Of a stretch of 64,000 nt of DNA, positions 45,478 through 54,229 are shown in pieces (the first letter of the stretch is position 1; each line of letters starts with the position of its first letter). The position numbers and the translations under genes were made by a program. The notes beneath the pieces are model-generated. The model saw only the letters and a program-made list of their open reading frames with translations. It made no database searches and was not told the DNA's origin. Source of the stretch: Granulosicoccus sp045106195 (lineage in GTDB: Bacteria; Pseudomonadota; Gammaproteobacteria; Granulosicoccales; Granulosicoccaceae); NCBI GenBank assembly GCA_045106195.1, contig JBGCEH010000006.1, positions 186,001-250,000 of the forward strand. Reading direction: 5' to 3'.

Positions 45478-46023
45478 ATGACTCATGCCGACGACAATCT
45501 GATCTGGGTAGATCTGGAAATGACGGGACTCGAACCGGATACGGACACCGTGATCGAGATCGCATCTATTGTCACCGACGCTCAATTGAATACGCTGGCC
45601 GAGGGACCTGTGCTGGCCATACAGTGCTCAGAGGCACGCCTCGCCGCTATGGATGAATGGAACACCGAGCACCACAATGCGTCCGGGCTGGTTGAACGAG
45701 TGCGCAACAGCAAACATTCTCTCCACGATGCAAGCCACGAGACACTGGAATTCCTGAAACCGTGGATCGCCGCAGGCAAGAGCCCCATGTGTGGAAACAG
45801 TATTGGTCAGGACAGACGCTTCATGGTGCGGCACATGCCCGAGCTTGAAGCCTTCTTCCATTATCGCAATATCGACGTCAGTTCCATCAAGGAACTGGTG
45901 CGACGCTGGAAACCGGAAATTTTAGAGGGTTTTGTCAAGCAAGGCGCGCATCTGGCACTGGACGATATTCGCGAATCGATTGCAGAACTGGCGTATTACC
46001 GGCAACACGTTTTTTCAATCTGA
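45478..46023 (+). CDS. orn: Oligoribonuclease
   Basis: Start at the ATG at 45478 (MTHADDNLIWVDLEMTGLEP), 181 residues as usual. DEDDh exonuclease motifs: LIWVDLEMTGL (ExoI), MCGNSIGQDRRFMVRHM (ExoII) and GAHLALDDIRESIAEL with the His/Asp of ExoIII. It degrades the 2-5-nt end products of RNA and c-di-GMP breakdown (pGpG). Divergent from rsgA. Confidence 0.97.
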   Translation: MTHADDNLIWVDLEMTGLEPDTDTVIEIASIVTDAQLNTLAEGPVLAIQCSEARLAAMDEWNTEHHNASGLVERVRNSKHSLHDASHETLEFLKPWIAAGKSPMCGNSIGQDRRFMVRHMPELEAFFHYRNIDVSSIKELVRRWKPEILEGFVKQGAHLALDDIRESIAELAYYRQHVFSI

Positions 46024-46368
46024 TCGAGTTGGTGTTATAGATCATCAACAGCCCGAAAGCGCAAGCAAAAAAAATGTAAATAGCCATTTTTTTTATTGAA
46101 AACCGCTTGACGAATCGAATAACTGCGTTTTTATGCACAAGGCCGTGGAAAACGATTGCAGACGCTGCAGCCGCACCGTCAAAGGGTGTTAATATATACA
46201 GGGTTTTTTTTAAGTCTTTGTTTTAATTAACTTTAATATATATCGTTCAAATAATAAACAATTTAACAATAGTGTTAAAAAACCAGTGACTTACCCTCAT
46301 TTAGCAGTTCTATGCACATAGTTATCCACAGAAAATGTGGATAACCGTATCGCGAAGAAACCGACGAA
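46024..46368. other. AT-rich gene-free region with DnaA boxes (candidate origin or DnaA-controlled site)
   Basis: These 345 bases between orn and recR hold no credible gene. At 46186-46280 the sequence is almost entirely A+T, with repeated TTAATATATA-like and TTAA stretches. Perfect DnaA boxes lie at 46131-46139 (TTATGCACA), 46322-46330 (TTATCCACA) and, inverted, 46336-46344 (TGTGGATAA); a one-mismatch copy CTATGCACA is at 46310-46318. An unwinding-type segment flanked by DnaA boxes is the architecture of bacterial oriC. dnaA, dnaN and gidA are not nearby, so this remains a candidate. Confidence 0.5.
46321..46345. repeat. Perfect inverted repeat formed by two DnaA boxes
   Basis: GTTATCCACA and TGTGGATAAC are exact reverse complements separated by GAAAA. 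Each arm contains a consensus DnaA box (TTATCCACA). It lies 24 bases past the recR stop; no T-run follows in either direction, so a terminator is unlikely. Confidence 0.75.
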
Positions 46369-46968
46369 TCAGTTGACCGGTGTTCGTTGTGCAAAGGCAA
46401 TGGAAAGGGTGCCTCCATCGGCAAATTCCAGCTCGCTGCCCACGGGAATTCCACGTGCAATCTGCGTGATGGGTATCTGGTAGCCGGCTGCCATATCAGC
46501 GATGTAGCGAGCCGTCGCCTGCCCTTCCACCGTAGGATTGGTGGCCAGCGTGATTTCATCAATTCCGCCGGTTTTCATTCGCTCATCCAGTAGATCCAGC
46601 CCCAGATCCTTGGGACCGATGCCATCGAGCGGCGACAAGTGACCCAACAGCAAAAAATACTTGCCACGATAGTCTGTTGCCCGGTCAATCGCCATAACAT
46701 CAGCAGGATTTTCGACAATGCACAGTTGTGATGATTGCCTGGCAGGATCAGAACACCAGCGACACAGCTCAGCTTCGGTGAACAGACGGCATTGTTGACA
46801 ATGATGGATATTGTCCATGGCGGACACGAGCGTCTCACCCAGACGGCGCGCTGCATTGCGATCACGCTTGAGCAAATGCAAAGCGATTCTCTGCGCTGAC
46901 TTGGGGCCAACACCGGGCAGGCACCGCAGGGATTCGATCAGATCTTCAAGCAAGCCGCTGGATGACAT
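46369..46968 (-). CDS. recR: Recombination protein RecR
   Basis: A 199-residue recombination mediator working with RecO. The helix-hairpin-helix reads LRCLPGVGPKSAQRIALHL, the zinc finger CQQCRLFTEAELCRWCSD, and the Toprim domain VENPADVMAIDRATDYRGKYF to EITLATNPTVEGQATARYI. It is the third gene of the dnaX-ybaB-recR operon found across bacteria, 19 bases after ybaB. Confidence 0.97.
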   Translation of the reverse strand: MSSSGLLEDLIESLRCLPGVGPKSAQRIALHLLKRDRNAARRLGETLVSAMDNIHHCQQCRLFTEAELCRWCSDPARQSSQLCIVENPADVMAIDRATDYRGKYFLLLGHLSPLDGIGPKDLGLDLLDERMKTGGIDEITLATNPTVEGQATARYIADMAAGYQIPITQIARGIPVGSELEFADGGTLSIAFAQRTPVN

Positions 46969-46987
46969 TGAATCAGCGTCCTTGCAA

Positions 46988-47311
46988 TCAGAATGGCATC
47001 TTCATACCCGGTGGCAATTCCATGCCAGCGGTAAGACCACTCATCTTGTCCTTCGAGGCGGCGGCCAGCTTCTGGGATGCGTCATTAACAGCCGCTGCGA
47101 CAAGATCTTCCAGCATGTCCTTGTCATCACCGACAAGGGAGTCATCGATAGACACTTTTCGTAACTCGTGCTGACCATTCATGATGACACTCACCAGACC
47201 GCCACCGCTCTTGCCTTCGATCTCCATGTTGGCGATCTCTTCCTGCGCTTTTTGCATGTCTTCCTGCATTTTCTGCGCTTGCTTCATTAAATTGCCGATG
47301 CCGCCTTTCAT
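46988..47311 (-). CDS. ybaB: Nucleoid-associated protein YbaB/EbfC
   Basis: A 107-residue dimeric DNA-binding protein. It begins with KGGIGNLMKQAQKMQEDMQ, continues with SGGGLVSVIMNGQHELRKV and ends in a Met/Pro-rich tail (GMELPPGMKMPF). Always found between dnaX and recR; its exact role in the clamp-loader/recombination operon is unsettled. Confidence 0.95.
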   Translation of the reverse strand: MKGGIGNLMKQAQKMQEDMQKAQEEIANMEIEGKSGGGLVSVIMNGQHELRKVSIDDSLVGDDKDMLEDLVAAAVNDASQKLAAASKDKMSGLTAGMELPPGMKMPF

Positions 47312-47377
47312 TATTTCTGACTCCTGCCAGCTTGTTGAATTATCAATATAGTACAGCAGAGCTGTGACAGCTGAGAG

Positions 47378-49213
47378 CTAGCCGCCCGGAGGATTTGCAG
47401 ATCGATTCAATGGCCGGATACTGGTCTCGTCAACCGAGCCGTCGACCTGATCGATAAGCTGGCGCACCAACGGATCGAGCTTGATCGAGTCATGCGCCGC
47501 TGCCATATCATCCTCGGCCTGCTTTTGCGCAATCTTGGCAGGTGTGTGAAGAGATTGTTTGACCTGAGCTATGTTCAACTGAATCTCACGAGCAAACCAG
47601 TCTGTCAACGCACTACGCAAGCGCTCTACAAACCGTGTCGTGTGCAGGTGCTCAGCACTCTCTTCCAGCTGAAGCTGAACACAATCACCCTGCATGCCCA
47701 ACCACGTGCAATTATTGGCCAATTGCAGAGGCATGCCGGCGACGTCCAGCTCTGATACCACTTGCGGCCAGTCAACTGACGTTACGTTGTTTTTATCGAT
47801 AGTCGATACTGGCTCTGGCTTTGGCTCGACAGGCGCTGGCGCAGGCACAACAGGTTCGGCAGGCGAAGGCACGGCAGTACCACTCTCTAGCTGCGCAACA
47901 ACCGCGTCCGGCAAAGGCTCGCCGCGAGCAGCCGCCAATGCTGCAGCACGCATATCGCCGCCCGCAGAAACACTCCCACGGACTTCCAGCCCGGGGGCTG
48001 TAGCAGCTGGTTTCACCGCTACGACCGCTTGCACCGATGCGCTCGCCACACCACCCGTTGTAGGCAAGTCCGGCGCAACGCCGACGCTGCCACTACCGCC
48101 TCCATTTCCGTCTTGAGCACTTCCATCCTGAGGCTTGAACGAATGCATCCGCAACAGCGCCATATCAAATGCTTCGCGCGTGTCCGGCGCAAACGGCATA
48201 TCGCGCCGCGCGTGCAAACCGATCTGATAAAACAATTGCACAACATCCGGATCAAGCTCGGCGGCAAGTTTTGACAAACGGCCAAAACCCGGCGTGGCGT
48301 CAGACACACTTCCAGGCACCGTTCGCAACATAGCCACGCGATGCAATAAGGTAAGAATCTCTCCCAGCAACTCGGAAAATTCCGGCGCATATTGCGCCAG
48401 TTCTTCTACCTGGGAAAACAGGGCGGGCATATCACCTGCTGCAAGTGTCTCGATCAACGAAAGCAAGCGCTCTACTGAGGCGCGCCCCAACATACCCTCA
48501 ACATCGACAGCTCTTACCGCACCCTCACCCGATGCTGCAGCCTGCTCTACCAGTGACAATGAATCACGGACACTGCCTTCAGAGGCACGGGCAATAAGAT
48601 CCAGCGCCGGCAGCTCGTACTCTATTTTCTCTTCATTGAGAATCTTCGCCAGATAATCGGTAAGAATCCCCGGCGACATCCGCTTGAGATTGAACTGCAA
48701 ACATCGCGACAGGACCGTGGCAGGCACTTTCTGGGGATCGGTGGTGGCCAGTAAAAACTTCACATGTTCGGGAGGCTCTTCCAGAGTTTTCAGTAGCGCA
48801 TTGAAACTGTGGGTGGAAAACATGTGCACCTCATCGATCAGGTACACCTTGTACCTGCCACTTGCGGGTGCATAAGGTACGTTTTCCAACAGCTCTCGCG
48901 TACTTTCGACCTTGGTGCGCGATGCAGCGTCGACTTCGATCAGATCGAAAAAGCGTCCGGCATCGATATCCTGACAGGCACTACAGGTACCGCAGGGATC
49001 AGAAGTAACGCCGTTGGTTTCGCAATTTAGACACTTGGCGAAGATACGGGCAATGGTGGTCTTGCCGACCCCGCGCATACCGGTGAAGAGATACGCATGA
49101 TGAAGGCGGTTGCTGTCCAGCGCGTTGACCAGCGCTCGCAACACAGGCTCCTGCCCCAGCATGTCGCGAAAGTGGTGCGGTCGCCATTTGCGTGCAAGGA
49201 CCTTGTAACTCAT
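47378..49213 (-). CDS. dnaX: DNA polymerase III subunit gamma/tau
   Basis: Start at the ATG at 49213 (MSYKVLARKWRPHHFRDMLG), giving 611 residues; the longer frame runs into the SRP RNA gene. Walker A GMRGVGKTTIARIFAKCL, zinc Cys cluster in DPCGTCSACQDID, DEVHMFSTHSFNALLKTLEE and sensor region LATTDPQKVPATVLSRC are clear. A Pro/Ala-rich linker (residues about 350-470) leads to the tau-specific C-terminal domain. It is the clamp-loader motor. I see no obvious slippery A-run for gamma production, so the shorter form may not be made. Confidence 0.96.
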   Translation of the reverse strand: MSYKVLARKWRPHHFRDMLGQEPVLRALVNALDSNRLHHAYLFTGMRGVGKTTIARIFAKCLNCETNGVTSDPCGTCSACQDIDAGRFFDLIEVDAASRTKVESTRELLENVPYAPASGRYKVYLIDEVHMFSTHSFNALLKTLEEPPEHVKFLLATTDPQKVPATVLSRCLQFNLKRMSPGILTDYLAKILNEEKIEYELPALDLIARASEGSVRDSLSLVEQAAASGEGAVRAVDVEGMLGRASVERLLSLIETLAAGDMPALFSQVEELAQYAPEFSELLGEILTLLHRVAMLRTVPGSVSDATPGFGRLSKLAAELDPDVVQLFYQIGLHARRDMPFAPDTREAFDMALLRMHSFKPQDGSAQDGNGGGSGSVGVAPDLPTTGGVASASVQAVVAVKPAATAPGLEVRGSVSAGGDMRAAALAAARGEPLPDAVVAQLESGTAVPSPAEPVVPAPAPVEPKPEPVSTIDKNNVTSVDWPQVVSELDVAGMPLQLANNCTWLGMQGDCVQLQLEESAEHLHTTRFVERLRSALTDWFAREIQLNIAQVKQSLHTPAKIAQKQAEDDMAAAHDSIKLDPLVRQLIDQVDGSVDETSIRPLNRSANPPGG

Positions 49214-49239
49214 GGAAACGTTAGACGGTAAATTAAGGC

Positions 49240-49351
49240 GGCATTCCGCACCAGCCGCATCCCGGCGCCCGAATCCATTGCTGCAGCTGCTCCCTTCCGG
49301 GCCTGACTGGGTTAACAACTTCTCGTCGCGAGAGTGCCGATACGGAACACC
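49240..49351 (-). ncRNA. ffs: 4.5S signal recognition particle RNA
   Basis: On the minus strand the conserved SRP RNA apical hairpin appears as CAGTCAGGCCCGGAAGGGAG followed by CAGC, the binding site for Ffh. The ends pair over 13 positions (GGTGTTCCGTATC with GGTGCGGAATGCC), forming the long single helix of a 4.5S RNA of about 112 bases. Ends are approximate. Placement directly upstream of dnaX parallels Bacillus, where scr precedes dnaX. With Ffh/FtsY it targets membrane proteins co-translationally. Confidence 0.93.
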
Positions 49352-49362
49352 ATAGCCCGACT

Positions 49363-49391
49363 ATTGTGAGGTCTGACGTGCTCAGGTGCAA
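49363..49391 (-). promoter_or_regulatory. Candidate promoter of the SRP RNA gene
   Basis: TTGCAC (49386-49391) and CACAAT (49363-49368) form a -35/-10 pair with a 17-base spacer on the minus strand, ending about 11 bases before the RNA 5' end. Confidence 0.5.
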
Positions 49392-49397
49392 GCACCT
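49384..49397. promoter_or_regulatory. 14-bp palindrome between ffs and the importer operon
   Basis: AGGTGC-AA-GCACCT is a perfect 6-bp inverted repeat. It overlaps the ffs -35 box and lies 12 bases before the -35 of the purine-type importer promoter, the position of an operator for either transcript. The binding protein is unknown. Confidence 0.4.
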
Positions 49398-49409
49398 TTA
49401 GGCAATCTG

Positions 49410-49437
49410 TTGACAAATATCCGGAGATTTCTACAAA
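49410..49437 (+). promoter_or_regulatory. Candidate sigma-70 promoter of the importer/purine operon
   Basis: A perfect -35 TTGACA at 49410-49415 is followed after 16 bases by TACAAA at 49432-49437 (four of six matches to -10). Transcription would start near 49444, leaving a leader of about 50 bases before the binding-protein ATG. Confidence 0.5.
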
Positions 49438-49492
49438 CGATGAATATGTGGGTGAAGTAGTATGAGTAACCCCTCTAACAGAGAAGCTTTAC

Positions 49493-50533
49493 ATGAGCAA
49501 CAAAAACGTCAAACCGGCCGTACTGGCAGCACTCGCAACAGCTGGCCTTATGGCATCCGGAAACACGCTGGCCGCCGACAAACAACTCGTGATATCGGTC
49601 TACGGTTTCGGCCAGGATGCTTTCACCGAAATTGTCTACAAGCCTTTCGAAGCCCAATGCGATTGTGAACTGATTGTCGAAACCGGTAACAGCGTTGAGC
49701 GCCTGGCCAAACTGGAAGCTCGCAAGGACGATCCTGAAATTGACATGGCGGTCATGTCCACCCATGACGCACTGGCCGCAAGTCGCAAAGGCATTACACA
49801 AGCCATAGACGTCTCCCGTCTCAGCAACCACGGCAAGCTCTACGACATTGCCAAGGATCCGTTGGGCGGCAATCTTGGCGTGGGCTACACCTTCTATGCC
49901 ACCTCCATTGTCTACCGTACCGATAAAGTCACCATCGACAGCTGGCAGGATCTGTTCAAGGACGAGATCAAAGGCCGCGTGGCTTTCCCGAACGTGTCTA
50001 CCAATCAAGGCCCACCGGCGTTGTACATGCTGGGCAAAGCCATCGGTGACGACAACGCCAGCCTGAAAGCACCGATTGCCAAGGTTGCTGAACACAAAGA
50101 CGACATCGTGACCTTCTACGAACGCTCCTCGCAGGTTGCGCAGCTGATGCAACAGGAAGAAATCCTGGCAGCACCGATTGGTCGTTTCGCATGGGGTGCT
50201 TATACAAAGATGGACTTGCCCCTGGCCTGGGCAACGCCCAGCGAAGGTCAGACCGGTGGCATGAACGTGATGATCCTGACCGAAGGCGCAAAAAACGAAG
50301 ATCTAGCCTATGAGTTCATGGATTTCTGGTTGTCCACAGAAATCCAGACTGCTCTGGCCGAAGCTCTGGTGGACAGCCCCGCCAACTCAGAAGTTGTCGT
50401 CAGTGACGACATCGCTGCCAACCTCACCTACGGTGCAGATACGGTCAAGACACTGAACCTTCTGGCACCTGATGTCATCCTCGACAATCGCGATGACTGG
50501 CTGACGACCTGGAACGATAACGTCACGCAATAA
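49493..50533 (+). CDS. ABC transporter solute-binding protein (PotD/family 1-like)
   Basis: A 346-residue periplasmic binding protein. The signal peptide (KPAVLAALATAGLMASGNTL) is cut after about residue 28 (LAAD). KQLVISVYGFGQDAFTEIVY, VERLAKLEARKDDPEIDMAV and LGVGYTFYATSIVYRTDKV are typical of PotD/AfuA-type proteins, usually labelled for polyamines, iron or thiamine. Here it heads an operon ending in nucleoside hydrolase and adenine deaminase, so a purine or nucleoside ligand is the best inference. Confidence 0.85.
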   Translation: MSNKNVKPAVLAALATAGLMASGNTLAADKQLVISVYGFGQDAFTEIVYKPFEAQCDCELIVETGNSVERLAKLEARKDDPEIDMAVMSTHDALAASRKGITQAIDVSRLSNHGKLYDIAKDPLGGNLGVGYTFYATSIVYRTDKVTIDSWQDLFKDEIKGRVAFPNVSTNQGPPALYMLGKAIGDDNASLKAPIAKVAEHKDDIVTFYERSSQVAQLMQQEEILAAPIGRFAWGAYTKMDLPLAWATPSEGQTGGMNVMILTEGAKNEDLAYEFMDFWLSTEIQTALAEALVDSPANSEVVVSDDIAANLTYGADTVKTLNLLAPDVILDNRDDWLTTWNDNVTQ

Positions 50534-50569
50534 CGGGAGTCCTGAACCGAAAATCTGGTCTGACAAGCT

Positions 50570-51397
50570 GTGTTCGATAATCGTGCTGAGGGGCTGGCGC
50601 TGATTTTACCGGGGGTGCTGTTTGCAGCTCTGGTATTTCTGCTGCCCGTCGGCATTCTATTATCGGAAGGCTTTCGGGTTGAAGGCGCCTGGAGTATTCA
50701 GCCGTATATCGACTTCTTCGCCAGTGAACGCAATCGAGCGGTCTTCTATCGAACCCTGAAACTGGGTGCCCTGGTTACCACATCAGCAGCCATCATAGGT
50801 TATGCCGCAGCGTGGAGCATCGTCTCCCTATCTCCCGCATCACGCGGCCGGATGATCGGACTGGTGATCCTGCCACTGATGATCTCGCCTGTCGCACGAA
50901 CTTACGCCTGGATTGTCATTCTCGGCCGCACCGGCATCGTCAACAAAGCACTGACAAGCATCGGCCTGAGCGACGAACCCATCCGCTTTTTATTTACGGA
51001 AACAGCGGTCTTTATAGGTCTATTACAACTCTTCTTACCGTTAATGATTCTATCCTTGACCAGCGCACTGGAAAACATGCCCAAAGACGCTGTTCCTGCC
51101 GCGCGTGTGCTGGGTGCCAACCCGTTTCAAGTGTTCTGGAATGTTATCCTGCCGCTGACTCGTGAAGGCCTTGTCATCGGTGGCACGCTTGTATTTACAG
51201 GCTCCCTTACCGCTTTCATCACTCCCGCCATCCTCGGTGGCTCCAAGGTGCTGATGCTTGAAACCTTGTTATATCAACGCGTCACTGTGGCCAATGATTT
51301 TGCCTCCGCCAGCATCATCGCCATGATCCTTATCATCATGAGCTACTGCGCTAACCTCCTACTGAAACGACTGGCAACCGCTCGAGGCTCTCGATGA
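50570..51397 (+). CDS. ABC transporter permease (PotB type)
   Basis: A 275-residue inner-membrane permease starting with GTG at 50570. About six membrane segments, first LILPGVLFAALVFLLPVGIL. The EAA loop is seen as MPKDAVPAARVLGANPFQVF near residue 177. It follows the binding-protein gene by 36 bases and overlaps the next permease by ATGA. Confidence 0.9.
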   Translation: MFDNRAEGLALILPGVLFAALVFLLPVGILLSEGFRVEGAWSIQPYIDFFASERNRAVFYRTLKLGALVTTSAAIIGYAAAWSIVSLSPASRGRMIGLVILPLMISPVARTYAWIVILGRTGIVNKALTSIGLSDEPIRFLFTETAVFIGLLQLFLPLMILSLTSALENMPKDAVPAARVLGANPFQVFWNVILPLTREGLVIGGTLVFTGSLTAFITPAILGGSKVLMLETLLYQRVTVANDFASASIIAMILIIMSYCANLLLKRLATARGSR

Positions 51398-52173
51398 ACA
51401 ATCGCTGGCCACAAGTCGCTGTTCTGACGTTGGTCCTGCTCTTCCTGATTGGCCCTTTTTTCATCATCGTTGCCGCTGCACTATCGGCTGGTGAGTCATT
51501 GGCATTTCCACCGCAAGGCCTGTCAATTCGCTGGGTCATCAAAGTCTTCGAGATCGAAAGTTTTCGCGAAAGCTTTGCCTTGTCCATGGCGCTGGCGGTC
51601 TTCGGTACACTTGCTGCACTGATTCTCGGTGTGCCCATCGCCTATGCACTGGCGCGCTACAAACTCCCAGGCGCTGAAACCTTCAGAACCATCGTCTCCG
51701 CCCCCATTATCGTACCCGGCATCATTGTAGGCCTTGCCTTGCTCCGATACCTTGTCGTACCACTGGACGTCGACGTCGTCACTGCCCTGTTCGCAGCACA
51801 CACCGCTCTGGTCCTCCCCTACGCGGTACGCGTGGTATCCGCATCGCTGGAAAACCTGCGAAGCGATATTGAAGAGGCCGCCGTCCTACTCGGCGCCTCA
51901 CGCCTCGGTGCGTTCTTTCGTATCGTGCTACCGAACATCCGCAGCGGTATCCTGGCAGCCTTCATTCTCGGCTTTGTTACCAGTTTCAATCAGGTACCCG
52001 TCTCATTGTTTTTATCCGGCCCCGGCGTTCGCACCTTACCGATAGATATGATCTCGTATCTTGAAACAACCTACGACCCATCAGTGGCAGCGCTTGCTGC
52101 CTTGCTGGCATTTCTGTCCATAGCCATTGTTTTCATTGCCGAACGGTTTCTGGGTTTTTCTCGCTATGTCTGA
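51394..52173 (+). CDS. ABC transporter permease (PotC type)
   Basis: A 259-residue inner-membrane permease. First membrane segment VAVLTLVLLFLIGPFFIIVA; EAA loop DIEEAAVLLGASRLGAFFRI near residue 150. It overlaps the upstream permease by ATGA and the downstream ATPase start by eight bases (ATGTCTGA), so the transporter genes are translationally coupled. Confidence 0.9.
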   Translation: MNNRWPQVAVLTLVLLFLIGPFFIIVAAALSAGESLAFPPQGLSIRWVIKVFEIESFRESFALSMALAVFGTLAALILGVPIAYALARYKLPGAETFRTIVSAPIIVPGIIVGLALLRYLVVPLDVDVVTALFAAHTALVLPYAVRVVSASLENLRSDIEEAAVLLGASRLGAFFRIVLPNIRSGILAAFILGFVTSFNQVPVSLFLSGPGVRTLPIDMISYLETTYDPSVAALAALLAFLSIAIVFIAERFLGFSRYV

Positions 52174-53194
52174 CTACCTATCTCTCGATGAATTGACACT
52201 GGCCTATGGCAAGTCAATCGCTGTGGAGAAACTGACCCTGGGCGTTACCAAAGGAGAACTCGTAGCCTTTCTCGGCCCATCAGGCTGCGGCAAAAGCACC
52301 ACCATGCGCGCGATCGCCGGACTGATGAAAACCCACTCGGGCCGCATACGGCTGGACGGCATAAATATTACAAGAACGGCTCCCAACAAGCGCAACGTTG
52401 GCATGGTTTTCCAATCTTATGCCCTGTTCCCCCACCTCAGCGTGACGGAAAATGTAGCCTTCGGCTTGCGACTGAAACGTATGTCGACAAATGACATCAA
52501 ACAACGCGTGCACGATGGTCTCGCTATTGTTGGCCTCAGTGAATTTGCCACCCGCATGCCGGCAGAACTTTCCGGCGGTCAGCAGCAACGCGTCGCACTG
52601 GCAAGAGCCCTTGTTATGGATCCAAAGGTACTTTTACTCGATGAGCCACTGTCCAACCTTGATGCACGCCTGCGTCTGGAGATGCGCAGCGAACTACAAC
52701 GTGTACAACAGCAAACCGGCCTGACCATGATTTTTGTCACTCACGATCAGGTTGAAGCCATGTCACTGGCAGATCGTATCGTGGTCATGAATCAGGGCTG
52801 TGTGGAACAGATAGGCTCACCAGAGACGATTTACAATGCACCTGAAACACGATTTGTAGCAGACTTTGTAGGCTTCGAAAACATCTTCGACGTTTTAGAC
52901 AAGCAGCTCGCTGGCAACGGACATACGCTGCCATTAAAGGAACACCTGGAGTCAGCCCCGGCAGGCCTTGCCTGGCGCCCGGCTGCAGTGACTCTCGGCA
53001 AAGGCCCATACCATGCCACTATTGTAGGCAGTGCATTCGCCGGCACGGTCAGAGAATATCTTCTGGACACGGCAATTGGCCCTGTCCGCGCGGATGCCAA
53101 CGCTGAACTGCCCGCTCACGCCCTGAACAGCCTGGTCAGTTTTGACCTGCCACTCGCCAGAGCCGTCCCCCTGTCGAAAATGGGCCACGCATGA
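52166..53194 (+). CDS. ABC transporter ATPase (PotA type)
   Basis: Start at the ATG at 52166 (MSDYLSLDELTLAYGKSIAV), 342 residues. Walker A GPSGCGKSTTMRAI, Q-loop FQSYALFPHLSV, signature LSGGQQQRVALARAL, Walker B VLLLDEPLSNLD, switch His FVTHDQVEAM; a TOBE domain follows residue 240. It powers the two preceding permeases and its end overlaps the nucleoside hydrolase start by ATGA. Confidence 0.93.
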   Translation: MSDYLSLDELTLAYGKSIAVEKLTLGVTKGELVAFLGPSGCGKSTTMRAIAGLMKTHSGRIRLDGINITRTAPNKRNVGMVFQSYALFPHLSVTENVAFGLRLKRMSTNDIKQRVHDGLAIVGLSEFATRMPAELSGGQQQRVALARALVMDPKVLLLDEPLSNLDARLRLEMRSELQRVQQQTGLTMIFVTHDQVEAMSLADRIVVMNQGCVEQIGSPETIYNAPETRFVADFVGFENIFDVLDKQLAGNGHTLPLKEHLESAPAGLAWRPAAVTLGKGPYHATIVGSAFAGTVREYLLDTAIGPVRADANAELPAHALNSLVSFDLPLARAVPLSKMGHA

Positions 53195-54219
53195 GCGAGC
53201 TATGGATCGATACCGATCTCGGCTTCGATGATATTCATGCATTGCTTTTGCTTCGCGGCCACAAAATCCACCCGGTCGCACACTCACTGGTATTCGGTTG
53301 TTCAACACTCGAACACGTCGTTAAAAACGCTCAAGGCCTCGAAAGCGTATTCGGCTTTGGCAGTATCTGGCATTGTGGCGCAGAGGCCGCTCTTGATGGG
53401 CAATGCCGAACTGCCGAACATGTACTGGGCAAGTGCGGCATGTTGAGCAGAGGCTTGAAGCTTCCTCAGGTTGACGCGGGAAGCGCTGCATTTCTGCAAG
53501 ACATTCAAGCCGTTGAAGGCCTGATCAAATGGTTATCCAGCAACCCGATCAATCCACAAATCCTTGCACTGGGCCCACTAAGCAACCTTGCACAGCTCAT
53601 CACTACAGCGCCGGATATCGCAGCAACCCTGTCGAAAATCACCTGGATGGGTGGATCATGCGGACGCGGCAATCAGACAGCATACGCCGAGTTCAACGCT
53701 TGGGCAGATGCAGAAGCGGCAGCCATTGTCATGCAATCGGGTATTCATGTTCATATCGTGGAATTGGAAGCCTGCCGAAAACTACAACTGGTTTCAGAAG
53801 ACCTTGAGCCATTGTCTTTATTGCAAAATCACAAAGCAAAACTCATCCACGACCTGCTCGGCGGATACCTCGATATTGCCCTATCCCGTGGACGTACCGG
53901 TATGGCACTCTATGACCCGTTGGCCGCAGCGGCGGTAGTTGTTGCTATGGACAGGGATGCAGGTATCAGTACCGCAACGTCTAAAGCGACGAGTACGGCG
54001 ACATCCGGCGACAAGGATATCCTTGGTTCGACACCTGTAAATATATCCATCGAAACCGCCAGCCGCGAGCAGTCCGGCCGAACGCGTATAACGCCAGTAG
54101 CGGATCCTGCAGAAGCCCGGCATTCGCTCTGCGTAGTCAACAACATCGATGCCGTCCACGATATGCTGCTTGACGCGTTGTACAAAACCGCGAAAGAGAC
54201 GGCACCGGATCCTGCATGA
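53191..54219 (+). CDS. Nucleoside hydrolase (IUNH family)
   Basis: A 342-residue enzyme that splits ribonucleosides into base and ribose. The calcium-binding Asp cluster reads WIDTDLGFDDIHALLLL at the N-terminus (family DTDxGxDD). NPQILALGPLSNLAQLI, ITWMGGSCGRGNQTAYAEFN and the late Asp in GMALYDPLAAAAVV match the inosine-uridine hydrolase fold. A Ser/Thr/Ala-rich insertion (about residue 260-275) is unusual. It is coupled to the ABC ATPase gene by ATGA and precedes adenine deaminase by 10 bases. Confidence 0.9.
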   Translation: MSELWIDTDLGFDDIHALLLLRGHKIHPVAHSLVFGCSTLEHVVKNAQGLESVFGFGSIWHCGAEAALDGQCRTAEHVLGKCGMLSRGLKLPQVDAGSAAFLQDIQAVEGLIKWLSSNPINPQILALGPLSNLAQLITTAPDIAATLSKITWMGGSCGRGNQTAYAEFNAWADAEAAAIVMQSGIHVHIVELEACRKLQLVSEDLEPLSLLQNHKAKLIHDLLGGYLDIALSRGRTGMALYDPLAAAAVVVAMDRDAGISTATSKATSTATSGDKDILGSTPVNISIETASREQSGRTRITPVADPAEARHSLCVVNNIDAVHDMLLDALYKTAKETAPDPA

Positions 54220-54229
54220 AGGCAATAGC

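Noticed and set aside
45935..46138. Minus-strand frame of 67 residues with a membrane-like stretch
   Set aside because: It overlaps the end of orn and crosses the AT-rich segment; no RBS or family resemblance, and a chance hydrophobic run is expected there.
46321..46345. Inverted repeat read as a recR terminator
   Set aside because: No T-run follows on either strand, and each arm is a consensus DnaA box, which is a better explanation.
49475..50152. 225-residue minus-strand frame opposite the binding-protein gene
   Set aside because: Antisense shadow of a well-supported signal-peptide protein.
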